Below are positions 26,599 through 33,450 of a DNA stretch of 64,000 nucleotides, one piece after another. The stretch spans positions 124,001-188,000 of the forward strand of contig NZ_VSFF01000010.1 in the NCBI RefSeq assembly GCF_008085905.1. Direction: 5' to 3'. The stretch comes from Actinomadura syzygii (GTDB lineage Bacteria > Actinomycetota > Actinomycetes > Streptosporangiales > Streptosporangiaceae). The notes beneath the pieces were generated by a model. It ran no database searches. It saw nothing but the letters and a program-made list of their open reading frames with translations, and was not told where the DNA came from. The position numbers were made by a program, and so were the translations under genes. Positions within the stretch are counted from its first letter, which is position 1. Every line of letters begins with the position of its first letter.

Positions 26599-27025
26599 CG
26601 GCCGCGGTCCCGTTCACTGCCCCGGTGGCGGCGAGGTCGCCCTCGTCGCGCTGCGCCGCGCAGGCGCCGGTGAGCGCGCTGCCGTAGATGCCGATCTTCC
26701 ACTTGATCCGCGACTGCTGCTCGCGCAGCAGGGCGATCTGCTCCTCGACGCGGCGGTCGTGCGCCTGCAGCAGTTCGAGCCGCTCCGCCACCGTGCCGGG
26801 GACCCGGGCCAGCTCGGAGTACCTGAGCATCTCGGCGATCGGCATGCCCGTCCCGCGCAGGCAGCGGAGCATCTCGAGCCAGGACAGGTCGTCGTCGCTG
26901 AACACCCGGCGGCCGGACGCGTTCCGCGCGATGCCCGAGAGCAGGCCGATCTTCTCGTAGTAACGCAGCGTGTCGATGCTGAAACCGCTCTTCTCGGCGG
27001 TCTCGGCCGGAGAGTAGGAACCCAC
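26579..27025 (-). CDS. MerR-family transcriptional regulator
   Basis: 148 residues. The GTG at 27025 gives a 9-base gap to GGGAGG; a GTG six bases upstream is too close to it. N-terminal winged helix-turn-helix: ETAEKSGFSIDTLRYYEK, then GLL and GRRVFSDDDLSWLEML. A long dimer helix follows, ending near HDRRVEEQIALLREQQ. No cysteine metal pattern is present in the C-terminus apart from one Cys, so a metal effector is unlikely; a small organic or redox signal is possible. Two perfect palindromes in the divergent promoter are its probable operators, controlling itself and the LLM-class gene. Confidence 0.9.
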
Positions 27026-27040
27026 GTTCACCAGCCTCCC

Positions 27041-27060
27041 ACCTGGAGTGCACTCCAGGT
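27041..27060. promoter_or_regulatory. 20-bp perfect palindrome, probable MerR operator (own promoter side)
   Basis: ACCTGGAGTGCACTCCAGGT lies 15 bases before the MerR start codon. Its half site CCTGGAG is shared with the second palindrome 46 bases further on. Confidence 0.75.
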
Positions 27061-27083
27061 CAAACGCGGGCAGGTCCTCTACT

Positions 27084-27110
27084 TGACCTGGAGCGCGCTC
27101 CAGGACGCAG
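27084..27110 (+). promoter_or_regulatory. MerR-type promoter/operator for the LLM-class gene
   Basis: TTGACC (27084-27089) overlaps the 18-bp perfect palindrome CCTGGAGCGCGCTCCAGG (27087-27104). About 19 bases after the -35-like box is CAGAGT. The -35, long spacer and centred palindrome are the layout by which MerR-family activators twist promoters. Confidence 0.7.
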
Positions 27111-27166
27111 AGTGAGGTTCGGCACGGCTGCGAGACGAAGAGCCATGAGACGAAAGGCATGCGCAA

Positions 27167-28030
27167 ATGCGCGTTGGACTTCAGATTCCCAGTTTCACCT
27201 TTCCCGGCGGGCCCGAGCAGATCGCCCCGGTCTTCGGGCGGATGGCCCGCGAGGCCGACCAGGCGGGGCTGCACTCGCTCTGGGTGATGGACCACTTCTT
27301 CCAGATCCAGGGGGTGGGCGCGTCCGAGGAGCCGATGCTGGAGGGCTACTCGGCGCTCGCCTACGCAGCCGCGATCACCGAGCGGATCTCGCTCGGGACG
27401 ATGGTCACCGGCGTCACCTACCGCCATCCCGGCATCCTGGTCAAGACGGTGACCACGCTGGACGTCCTGTCCGGCGGGCGCGCCTGGCTCGGCATCGGCG
27501 CGGCGTGGAACGAGGAGGAGTCGCGGGGGCTCGGCGTCCGGTTCCCGCCGACCGCGGAGCGGTTCGAGCGGCTCGAGGAGACGCTGCGGCTCGCCCGCCA
27601 GATGTGGGACGGCGACGAGTCCGCGTTCGAGGGCGTCCACTACTCGCTGGAGCGCCCGCTGAACTCGCCGCCGCCGGTGCGGCGCCCGCCGATCCTGATC
27701 GGCGGCGGCGGAGAGAAGAAGACGCTGCGGTTCGTCGCCAAGTACGCCGACGCGTGCAACCTCTTCGACTCCGACGAGCTGCCGCGCAAGCTGGACGTCC
27801 TGCGCGAGCACTGCGAGCGCGAGGGACGCGACTACGCCGAGATCGAGAAGACCTCGCTGTCCCTCATCACCGGCCCGGTCTCCCTGGACGAGGTGGTCGA
27901 CACCATCGGGCGGCTCGCCGACTCGGGCGTCGACCATGCGATCTTCACCCAGGGCACCGGGCAGGACCTCGCGGGCGTCCTCGGCGAGGCGCTGGCGCAG
28001 ACGGAGAAGCTGGTCCCGGCCGGGCGCTGA
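27167..28030 (+). CDS. LLM-class F420-dependent oxidoreductase
   Basis: 287 residues from ATG 27167 behind AAAGG. Luciferase-like barrel with MRVGLQIPSFTFPGG, ISLGTMVTGVTYRHPG (residues about 76-91), GRAWLGIGAAWNEEE, and PPILIGGGGEKKTLR. These match the F420-dependent TIGR-type subfamily common in actinomycetes. It presumably reduces or oxidises an organic substrate with F420 in the cytoplasm. The divergent MerR regulator and operator suggest induction by the substrate or a related toxic compound. The substrate cannot be read. Confidence 0.88.
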   Translation: MRVGLQIPSFTFPGGPEQIAPVFGRMAREADQAGLHSLWVMDHFFQIQGVGASEEPMLEGYSALAYAAAITERISLGTMVTGVTYRHPGILVKTVTTLDVLSGGRAWLGIGAAWNEEESRGLGVRFPPTAERFERLEETLRLARQMWDGDESAFEGVHYSLERPLNSPPPVRRPPILIGGGGEKKTLRFVAKYADACNLFDSDELPRKLDVLREHCEREGRDYAEIEKTSLSLITGPVSLDEVVDTIGRLADSGVDHAIFTQGTGQDLAGVLGEALAQTEKLVPAGR

Positions 28031-28039
28031 ACCCGGGGG

Positions 28040-28501
28040 CTACGCGGCGGCGGGGGTGAATACCCACTTCTTGTACGACCAGTAGCGGAACGCCGCGCCG
28101 AACGCGACGCCCGCGAGCAGCCCGCCGTTGTAGGCGACCCCGCCGTGCAGGCCGAGGGTGTAGTACGTGAAGCCGGTGCAGAGCACCTGGATGAGCAGCC
28201 CGACGCCGTTCAGCGCGAAGAAGATCGCGACCTCCCGGCCGGAGCCGTCGCTGTCCCGGTGGCGGAACACCCAGTAGCGGTTGAGCAGGTAGGACGCGAA
28301 CGTGGACAGCACGGTCGGCACGGCGACGCTGGTGACCGGGCTGCCGCCGAGCCAGGCGCGCATCAGGTTGGCGCCGAAGATCATGATCAGGGTGCCGACG
28401 ACCCCCACGAAGCCGAAACTGAGCAGTTCGCTGAGGAAGGTGCGGTACGCCGGGGCGGTCGCGGCCGTTTCGGCCGGTCTCGACCGCTGTATGGTGCTCA
28501 C
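28040..28501 (-). CDS. GtrA-family membrane protein
   Basis: 153 residues with four membrane helices, near residues 25-45, 60-80, 92-112 and 120-140. The signature ASYLLNRYWVFRHRDS and the end YWSYKKWVFTPAAA are typical. GtrA proteins help move lipid-linked sugars across the membrane for cell-surface polysaccharide modification. GTG start at 28501. No glycosyltransferase partner is adjacent, so the polymer served is unknown. It is convergent with the LLM-class gene, with only nine bases between them. Confidence 0.88.
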   Translation of the reverse strand: MSTIQRSRPAETAATAPAYRTFLSELLSFGFVGVVGTLIMIFGANLMRAWLGGSPVTSVAVPTVLSTFASYLLNRYWVFRHRDSDGSGREVAIFFALNGVGLLIQVLCTGFTYYTLGLHGGVAYNGGLLAGVAFGAAFRYWSYKKWVFTPAAA

Positions 28502-28524
28502 TCGCCCAGACCTTACCTGAGTAG

Positions 28525-28540
28525 GACATTTACCAATGTC
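28525..28540. promoter_or_regulatory. Inverted repeat upstream of gtrA-type gene
   Basis: GACATT and AATGTC flank TACC. It lies 24 bases before the GtrA start in a relatively AT-rich promoter region and may be an operator. Confidence 0.4.
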
Positions 28541-28568
28541 ACAACCCGGCCAAAAAGGGTAAGACGCT

Positions 28569-29813
28569 TTACCGTTCCGGGGCGGCGGCGTCCGCGGCGG
28601 CCGACGCGGGGGCGCTCGCCGAGGCCGCCGTCCCGGCCGCGGGGGCCAGCAGGACGATCAGCCCGACCAGCCCGACCGGCACCGCCAGCGCCCACGCGAG
28701 CCCGACGCCCTGCGCGACGAACCCGATGACCGGCGGCCCGCCGAGCAGCCCCAGGTAGCCGACCCCGGTCACGCGGGAGATCCCGGTCGCCGCGGGGACG
28801 CCGGGGACGTTCCCCGCCGCGCTGAACGTCACCGGCGCGACGACCGCGACGCCGAGGCCGAACACCGTGAACCCGCAGACGGCCGCCGCCGGGTGCCCGG
28901 CGGCGAGCCCGAGCCCGAGGCCGAGCGCGGCGAACAGCGACCCGGCGCGCAGCACCGGGACGGGTCCGAACCGCGCGACGACCCGGTCCCCGGCGAGCCG
29001 TCCGAGGGTCATCGCGACCGCGCAGCCGGCGAAGCCGAGTCCGGCGAGCCCCGGCCCGGTGCCGAGGTCCTCGCGCAGGTAGACGGCGCTCCAGTCGGCC
29101 ATCGCGCCCTCGCCGACGAACGAGCACAGGCCGATGACGCCGAGCATGAGCAGCGGCCATCTGGACGCCCGCACCGCGGCGGCGGCCCCGGACGGGCGGC
29201 CGTCCGGGCGGTCGTCCGGGACGGGCGCGGCGTCCAGGGTGTCGTGGGACGGGTCCAGCAGCTCGCGGCAGCCGACCACGATCAGCACCGCCAGCACGGC
29301 GGTCGCCCCGGCCATGTGCAGCGCGACGGGCACCCCCGCCTGCGCCATCCCGGAGCCGACCAGCGCGGCCACGAGCGTCCCGATGCTGAACGAGCCGTGC
29401 AGGCCGGACATCAGCGGGCGCCCGTAGCCGCGCTCGACGGCCACGCCCTGGGCGTTCATCGCCACGTCCATCAGGCCGAGGGACGCGCCCATCAGCAGCA
29501 GCGCGAAGATCAGCGCTGGAAGGTTCCAGGCCAGGCCGAGCGGGACCAGCGACGCCGCCCCGGCGAGCCCGCCGCCGATCGTGGTCGCGCGGCTGCCCCA
29601 GCGGGCGACGATCCGCCCGGCGAACCGGACGGCGATCACGACGCCGACCGGCGCGCCGAGCAGCGCGACGCCCATCGAGCCCGCGCTCAGCCCGAGGTGC
29701 TCCTTGATCTGCGGGATGCGGGCGACCCAGGCGGTGCCGAACGTCCCGTGCGCCGCGAACGCCAGCGTGACGGCGAACCGGGCGCGGCGGAACGTCGCGA
29801 TCTCCGTAACCAC
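28569..29813 (-). CDS. MFS transporter
   Basis: 414 residues with about 12 hydrophobic helices. The loop 2-3 motif reads GAPVGVVIAVRFAGRIVARWG, seen near residues 55-75, and the second half has ADWSAVYLREDLG, both typical of the YbjJ-like/FucP-type drug or sugar efflux branch. The C-terminus is Ala-rich. GTG start at 29813. A small hairpin (GGTAA/TTACC) with a run of T follows the stop on the minus strand and may terminate it. Substrate unknown. Confidence 0.85.
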   Translation of the reverse strand: MVTEIATFRRARFAVTLAFAAHGTFGTAWVARIPQIKEHLGLSAGSMGVALLGAPVGVVIAVRFAGRIVARWGSRATTIGGGLAGAASLVPLGLAWNLPALIFALLLMGASLGLMDVAMNAQGVAVERGYGRPLMSGLHGSFSIGTLVAALVGSGMAQAGVPVALHMAGATAVLAVLIVVGCRELLDPSHDTLDAAPVPDDRPDGRPSGAAAAVRASRWPLLMLGVIGLCSFVGEGAMADWSAVYLREDLGTGPGLAGLGFAGCAVAMTLGRLAGDRVVARFGPVPVLRAGSLFAALGLGLGLAAGHPAAAVCGFTVFGLGVAVVAPVTFSAAGNVPGVPAATGISRVTGVGYLGLLGGPPVIGFVAQGVGLAWALAVPVGLVGLIVLLAPAAGTAASASAPASAAADAAAPER

Positions 29814-29866
29814 CCACCAGACTGTACGCGGCTTACCGGGGTGAGATCATCCCGGTGAGCCGAGAT

Positions 29867-31093
29867 TCAGCCGAGTTCGGAGAGCGGGACGGCGGGGTCG
29901 GCGAGCCGGTCCGCGTCCACCCGGGCGCCCGAGCGGATGAGCCCCTGGATGTCGCCCGTGACGTCCCACACGTTGACGTTCATCCCGCCCACGACCCGGC
30001 CGCCGGACAGCCAGAACGCGATGAACTCCCGGCCGGGGACGTCCCCCCGGTACACGACCTGGTCGTACTCCCCCGGCGACGCGACGCCCGACATCTCCAT
30101 GCCGAGGTCGTACTGGTCGCTGAAGAAGTACGGGACGCGGTCGTACACCACGTCCTGGCCGAGCATGGCGCGGGCGGCGGCGGGGCCGCCGTTCAGCGCG
30201 TTCGCCCAGTGCTCCACCCTGATCCGGCGGCCGAGCAGCGGGTTGAACGCGTTGGCCACGTCCCCGGCCGCGTAGATGTCCGGGTCGGACGTGCGCAGCG
30301 ACTGGTCGACGAGGACGCCGTCCGACACCTCGAGCCCGGCCTCCTCGGCGAGCCGGGTGTTCGGCCGCACGCCGATCCCGACGACCACCACGTCGGCGGG
30401 GACCTCGGCGCCGCCGGAGGTGACCACCGCCGACACCTGCCCGGCGCCCCAGAAACCCGCCACGCCCTGGTCGAGCCGCAGGTCGACGCCGTGCTCGCGG
30501 TGCAGGTCGGCGAAGACGCCGCCGAGCTCCGGGCCGAGCGCCGCGTGCAGCGGGGCCGGCTCGGGCTCGATGACCGTCACCTCGTTGCCGTAGGAGCGGG
30601 CGGCGGCGGCCGTCTCCAGGCCGATCCACCCCGCCCCGGCGACGACGACGCGCCGCCCGCCGGGCGCGAACGCCTGCTTCAACTCCGCCGAATCGGCCAT
30701 GGTGCGCAGATAGTGGATGCCCTGGAGCTTGGCCCCCGGAACGTCCAACCGTCTCGGGGACGCGCCCGTCGCCAGCAGCAGCTTGGTATAGCGGATCGGC
30801 TCCTGGGTCGACAGCCGGACCTCGTGCGCCTCCCGGTCGACGGCGTCGACGGTGACGCCGAGCCGCAGCTCCACGTCGTGCTTGTCGTACCAGTCGGCCT
30901 CGTGGACGTGCGCCTTTTCACGGGGCTCCTTGTCCAGCAGGAAGCCCTTGGACAGCGGCGGCCGCTCGTACGGCCGCTCGATCTCCTCCCCGATCAACAA
31001 CAACCGGCCGGTGAAGCCCTCCTGGCGGAGCGTCTCCGCCGCCTTGGCCCCGGCCAGGCTGGCTCCGGCGATCACGAACGTCTCCTCGGGCAT
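29867..31093 (-). CDS. FAD-dependent ferredoxin reductase-type oxidoreductase
   Basis: 408 residues, ATG at 31093 behind AGGAGG. An FAD-binding GASLAG near residue 10 replaces the strict GxGxxG. Then come ERPYERPPLSKGFLL, the NAD(P)-binding VVVAGAGWIGLE near 150, the second FAD motif DIYAAGDVANAF near 281, and the C-terminal reductase domain with VEHWANAL. It resembles rubredoxin/ferredoxin reductases that feed electrons to cytochromes P450 or oxygenases. No P450 or ferredoxin gene is beside it. Confidence 0.9.
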   Translation of the reverse strand: MPEETFVIAGASLAGAKAAETLRQEGFTGRLLLIGEEIERPYERPPLSKGFLLDKEPREKAHVHEADWYDKHDVELRLGVTVDAVDREAHEVRLSTQEPIRYTKLLLATGASPRRLDVPGAKLQGIHYLRTMADSAELKQAFAPGGRRVVVAGAGWIGLETAAAARSYGNEVTVIEPEPAPLHAALGPELGGVFADLHREHGVDLRLDQGVAGFWGAGQVSAVVTSGGAEVPADVVVVGIGVRPNTRLAEEAGLEVSDGVLVDQSLRTSDPDIYAAGDVANAFNPLLGRRIRVEHWANALNGGPAAARAMLGQDVVYDRVPYFFSDQYDLGMEMSGVASPGEYDQVVYRGDVPGREFIAFWLSGGRVVGGMNVNVWDVTGDIQGLIRSGARVDADRLADPAVPLSELG

Positions 31094-31102
31094 GACGACC
31101 TC

Positions 31103-31131
31103 CTGTAGTTGACCTGTAGCTATCCCTACAG
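31103..31131. promoter_or_regulatory. Repeated CTGTAG sites upstream of the reductase gene
   Basis: CTGTAG occurs at 31103-31108 and 31114-31119, and its complement CTACAG at 31126-31131, giving one inverted pair plus one direct copy in 29 bases. The first copy overlaps the ribosome binding site. A regulator operator is likely. Confidence 0.5.
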
Positions 31132-31227
31132 CGGCCTCCGTAACGAGACAAGGGTCATCGTCGGGCGCGTCCCGGGGTAATCGGCGTCCGGGCCGATCCG
31201 CGCGACGGCGATCGTCAGGCGCGATCG

Positions 31228-32511
31228 TCAGGCGGTGCCGCCGAGCAGGCGGTGCCGCGCCATCGCCGACAGGTCGGTCAGCGAGGCGATCTGGTCGACG
31301 ACGGCGCGGAGCCGCCCGGCGTCGTCGGGCGCGTCCTCGAACGCGGCGCGGAAGCCGGGTTCGAGGGTGCCCGGCGCGCCCGCGAGCGTCAGCTCGGCCA
31401 GCTCGGTGATCAGCGTCCGCTGGCGGGCCCTGACCTCCTCGTGGCTGATCCAGACGTAGTGCGCGGTGATGCCCTTGAGCAGGGCGTTCTCCAGCCGCTG
31501 CACGCGCGGGACGATCAGCTCCGCCGCGTACCTGGTGAGCGGGCGGTCGCCGTAGGCGGCGCGGGTGGCGGTCTCGGCGGCCATGCAGAACCGTCCGATC
31601 AGCGTGCTGGTGAGGTTCTTCAGCGCGGCGAGGCTGCGCGGCGTCCCCTCGTAGCGGTCCGGCCAGTACGGCTCGGCGAGCAGCGCGGCGAACCGCTCCT
31701 CCAGCTCGGCGAGGTCGGCGTCCGGGCAGTACAGCTTGGCCGCCGTGGTCGCGACGAGCCGCCGCTCGGCCGGGTCGGCGAGCCGGGCGAAGTCGATGTG
31801 CCCGGCGACGAGCGCGTCCTCCAGGTCGTGGACGGAGTAGGCGACGTCGTCGCTCCAGTCCATGACCTGGGCCTCGAAGCACGTCCGGCCCGGTTCGACG
31901 CCCTCCCGGACCCAGGCCGCCACCGGCATGTCGTCGTCGTAGATGCCGAACTTGCCGTTGACCGCCTCGGCCAGGGGCCACGGGTACTTCATCGCGGCGT
32001 CCAGCGCGGCGCGGGTCAGGTTCAGGCCGACGCTGCGCCCGTACAGGGGCGGGCCGTCCGGCGCGAACGACTTCGGCTCAAGCCGGGTCAGGACGCGGAG
32101 GCTCTGCGCGTTGCCCTCGAACCCGCCGCAGGGGCGGGCGACGACGTCCAGCGCCGCCTCCCCGTTGTGCCCGAACGGCGGGTGCCCGATGTCGTGGGAC
32201 AGGCACGCCGCCTCCACGAGGTCGGGGTCGCAGCCGAGCGACTTGCCCAGCTCGCGGCCCACCTGGGCGCATTCGAGCGAGTGGGTGAGCCGGGTGCGCA
32301 GGCTCTGCACGGTGTCGGCGGCGGAGTCCGCGCCCGGCGAGGCGACCTGCGTCTTCGCGGCGAGCCTGCGCAGCGCCGCGCTGTGCAGGACGCGGGCCCG
32401 GTCGCGCTCGAAGGCCGTCCGGTCGCGCCGCTTGGCGGGCTCGCGGGCCCATCGCTCCCGGTCGCGGCGCGCGTAGCCGCCGGGGCTCGGGTGGGTGGAG
32501 GTGCTCGTCAT
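31228..32511 (-). CDS. dgt: dGTP triphosphohydrolase
   Basis: 427 residues from ATG 32511. The HD domain contains LTHSLEC (His77) and CLSHDIGHPPFGHNGE (His106-Asp107), with later metal residue in VMDWSDDVAYSVHDLED. The start region YARRDRERWAREPAKRRDRTAFERDR is conserved in bacterial Dgt as spaced pieces. It cleaves dNTPs, chiefly dGTP, to the nucleoside and triphosphate, setting nucleotide pools. Proximity to dnaG is conserved in actinobacteria, here about 6 kb away. Confidence 0.92.
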   Translation of the reverse strand: MTSTSTHPSPGGYARRDRERWAREPAKRRDRTAFERDRARVLHSAALRRLAAKTQVASPGADSAADTVQSLRTRLTHSLECAQVGRELGKSLGCDPDLVEAACLSHDIGHPPFGHNGEAALDVVARPCGGFEGNAQSLRVLTRLEPKSFAPDGPPLYGRSVGLNLTRAALDAAMKYPWPLAEAVNGKFGIYDDDMPVAAWVREGVEPGRTCFEAQVMDWSDDVAYSVHDLEDALVAGHIDFARLADPAERRLVATTAAKLYCPDADLAELEERFAALLAEPYWPDRYEGTPRSLAALKNLTSTLIGRFCMAAETATRAAYGDRPLTRYAAELIVPRVQRLENALLKGITAHYVWISHEEVRARQRTLITELAELTLAGAPGTLEPGFRAAFEDAPDDAGRLRAVVDQIASLTDLSAMARHRLLGGTA

Positions 32512-32560
32512 GGCCCTTTCCAGGGTAAGCGGGCGCGTCCCGGAACCGGCGGCACGGCGG

Positions 32561-33367
32561 TCAGGGGCCGGACGGCGTCGCGGTCGTGGACGGGTCGATG
32601 TGGATGCGCTTGATCGTCTCGCTCGGCGTCTTCACGCTCTTGCCGAGCAGCACGTACGACAGGTAGCCGCCGGTCTCGCGGACGATGTAGTGGAACTGGG
32701 TGTCGCGGGTCTGCACGCTCGGCCCGCTCCGGGTCGGGGACGCGGCCGCCTTGATCCCGCTGTCCTCGGCCATCTTCTTGGACCGCAGCCCGTGCCACGG
32801 GTCCGTGACGATCACCGCGGACGACCAGTGCCGCCGGTCGAACTCCTTGCCGACGGCCTTCATGCTCTCCAGTGTGTCGCGCCCGACGGGCACCGCGACG
32901 ACCTTGGCGGCGGGCACCCCGCCCTTGGCGATCAGCCATTCGCGGCCCGAGCCCGCCTCGGTGAAGTTGTCGCCGGGCGCCTTGCCGCCCACCGTGACGA
33001 TCGCGGGCGCGACGCCCTGCCGGTACAGGTCGAGCGCGTGCTGGAGCCGCCATTTCAGCGTCGGGGACGGCACCCCGTTGTACTGGGCGGCGCCGAGCAC
33101 GACGATCGCGTCGGAGCGCGGGCGCTCGTCCTGCCGGGCCTGGTACCAGATCCGCAGCCCCACGGTGAGCGGGGTGAGGACGACGATGGCGAGCAGCCCG
33201 ACGAAGACGCTCACCGGGATCGTGACCCACGGCGACCGCCTGCGCCGCCGCCCCCTGCGGCGCGGGCGGCGGCGCGGCTCGTCGTCGTGCTCGGCTGTGT
33301 CTGGCCCGTCGGCGTCGGCGGGCTCGGCTTCGGGCAGGCTCTCCGGCAATTCCACTTCCAACGTCAT
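32561..33367 (-). CDS. YdcF/SanA-type DUF218 membrane protein
   Basis: 268 residues from ATG 33367. The N-terminus is acidic, then Arg-rich (residues about 30-45), then one membrane helix (VTIPVSVFVGLLAIVVL). The DUF218 core begins at DAIVVLGAAQYNG and contains TVGGKAPGDNFTEA and VTDPWHGLRSKKMAE. The family is linked to envelope barrier functions, with unknown chemistry. Start choice is uncertain: GTGs at 33379 and 33400 are in frame, none has a clear ribosome binding site, and an AT-rich CTAATTAG just upstream suggests a leaderless message. Confidence 0.85.
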   Translation of the reverse strand: MTLEVELPESLPEAEPADADGPDTAEHDDEPRRRPRRRGRRRRRSPWVTIPVSVFVGLLAIVVLTPLTVGLRIWYQARQDERPRSDAIVVLGAAQYNGVPSPTLKWRLQHALDLYRQGVAPAIVTVGGKAPGDNFTEAGSGREWLIAKGGVPAAKVVAVPVGRDTLESMKAVGKEFDRRHWSSAVIVTDPWHGLRSKKMAEDSGIKAAASPTRSGPSVQTRDTQFHYIVRETGGYLSYVLLGKSVKTPSETIKRIHIDPSTTATPSGP

Positions 33368-33450
33368 CGCATCGGACACACTAATTAGATGGTCCGGCAC
33401 GCGCGTCGGGTTCGGCGATTCGGCGTGTCAGCTGCCTTTTCCGGATATGG

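Noticed and set aside
27041..27104. Palindromes read as iron or zinc boxes
   Set aside because: They are GC-rich CCTGGAG repeats without the TTAGG or ATTTTCA cores of those sites.
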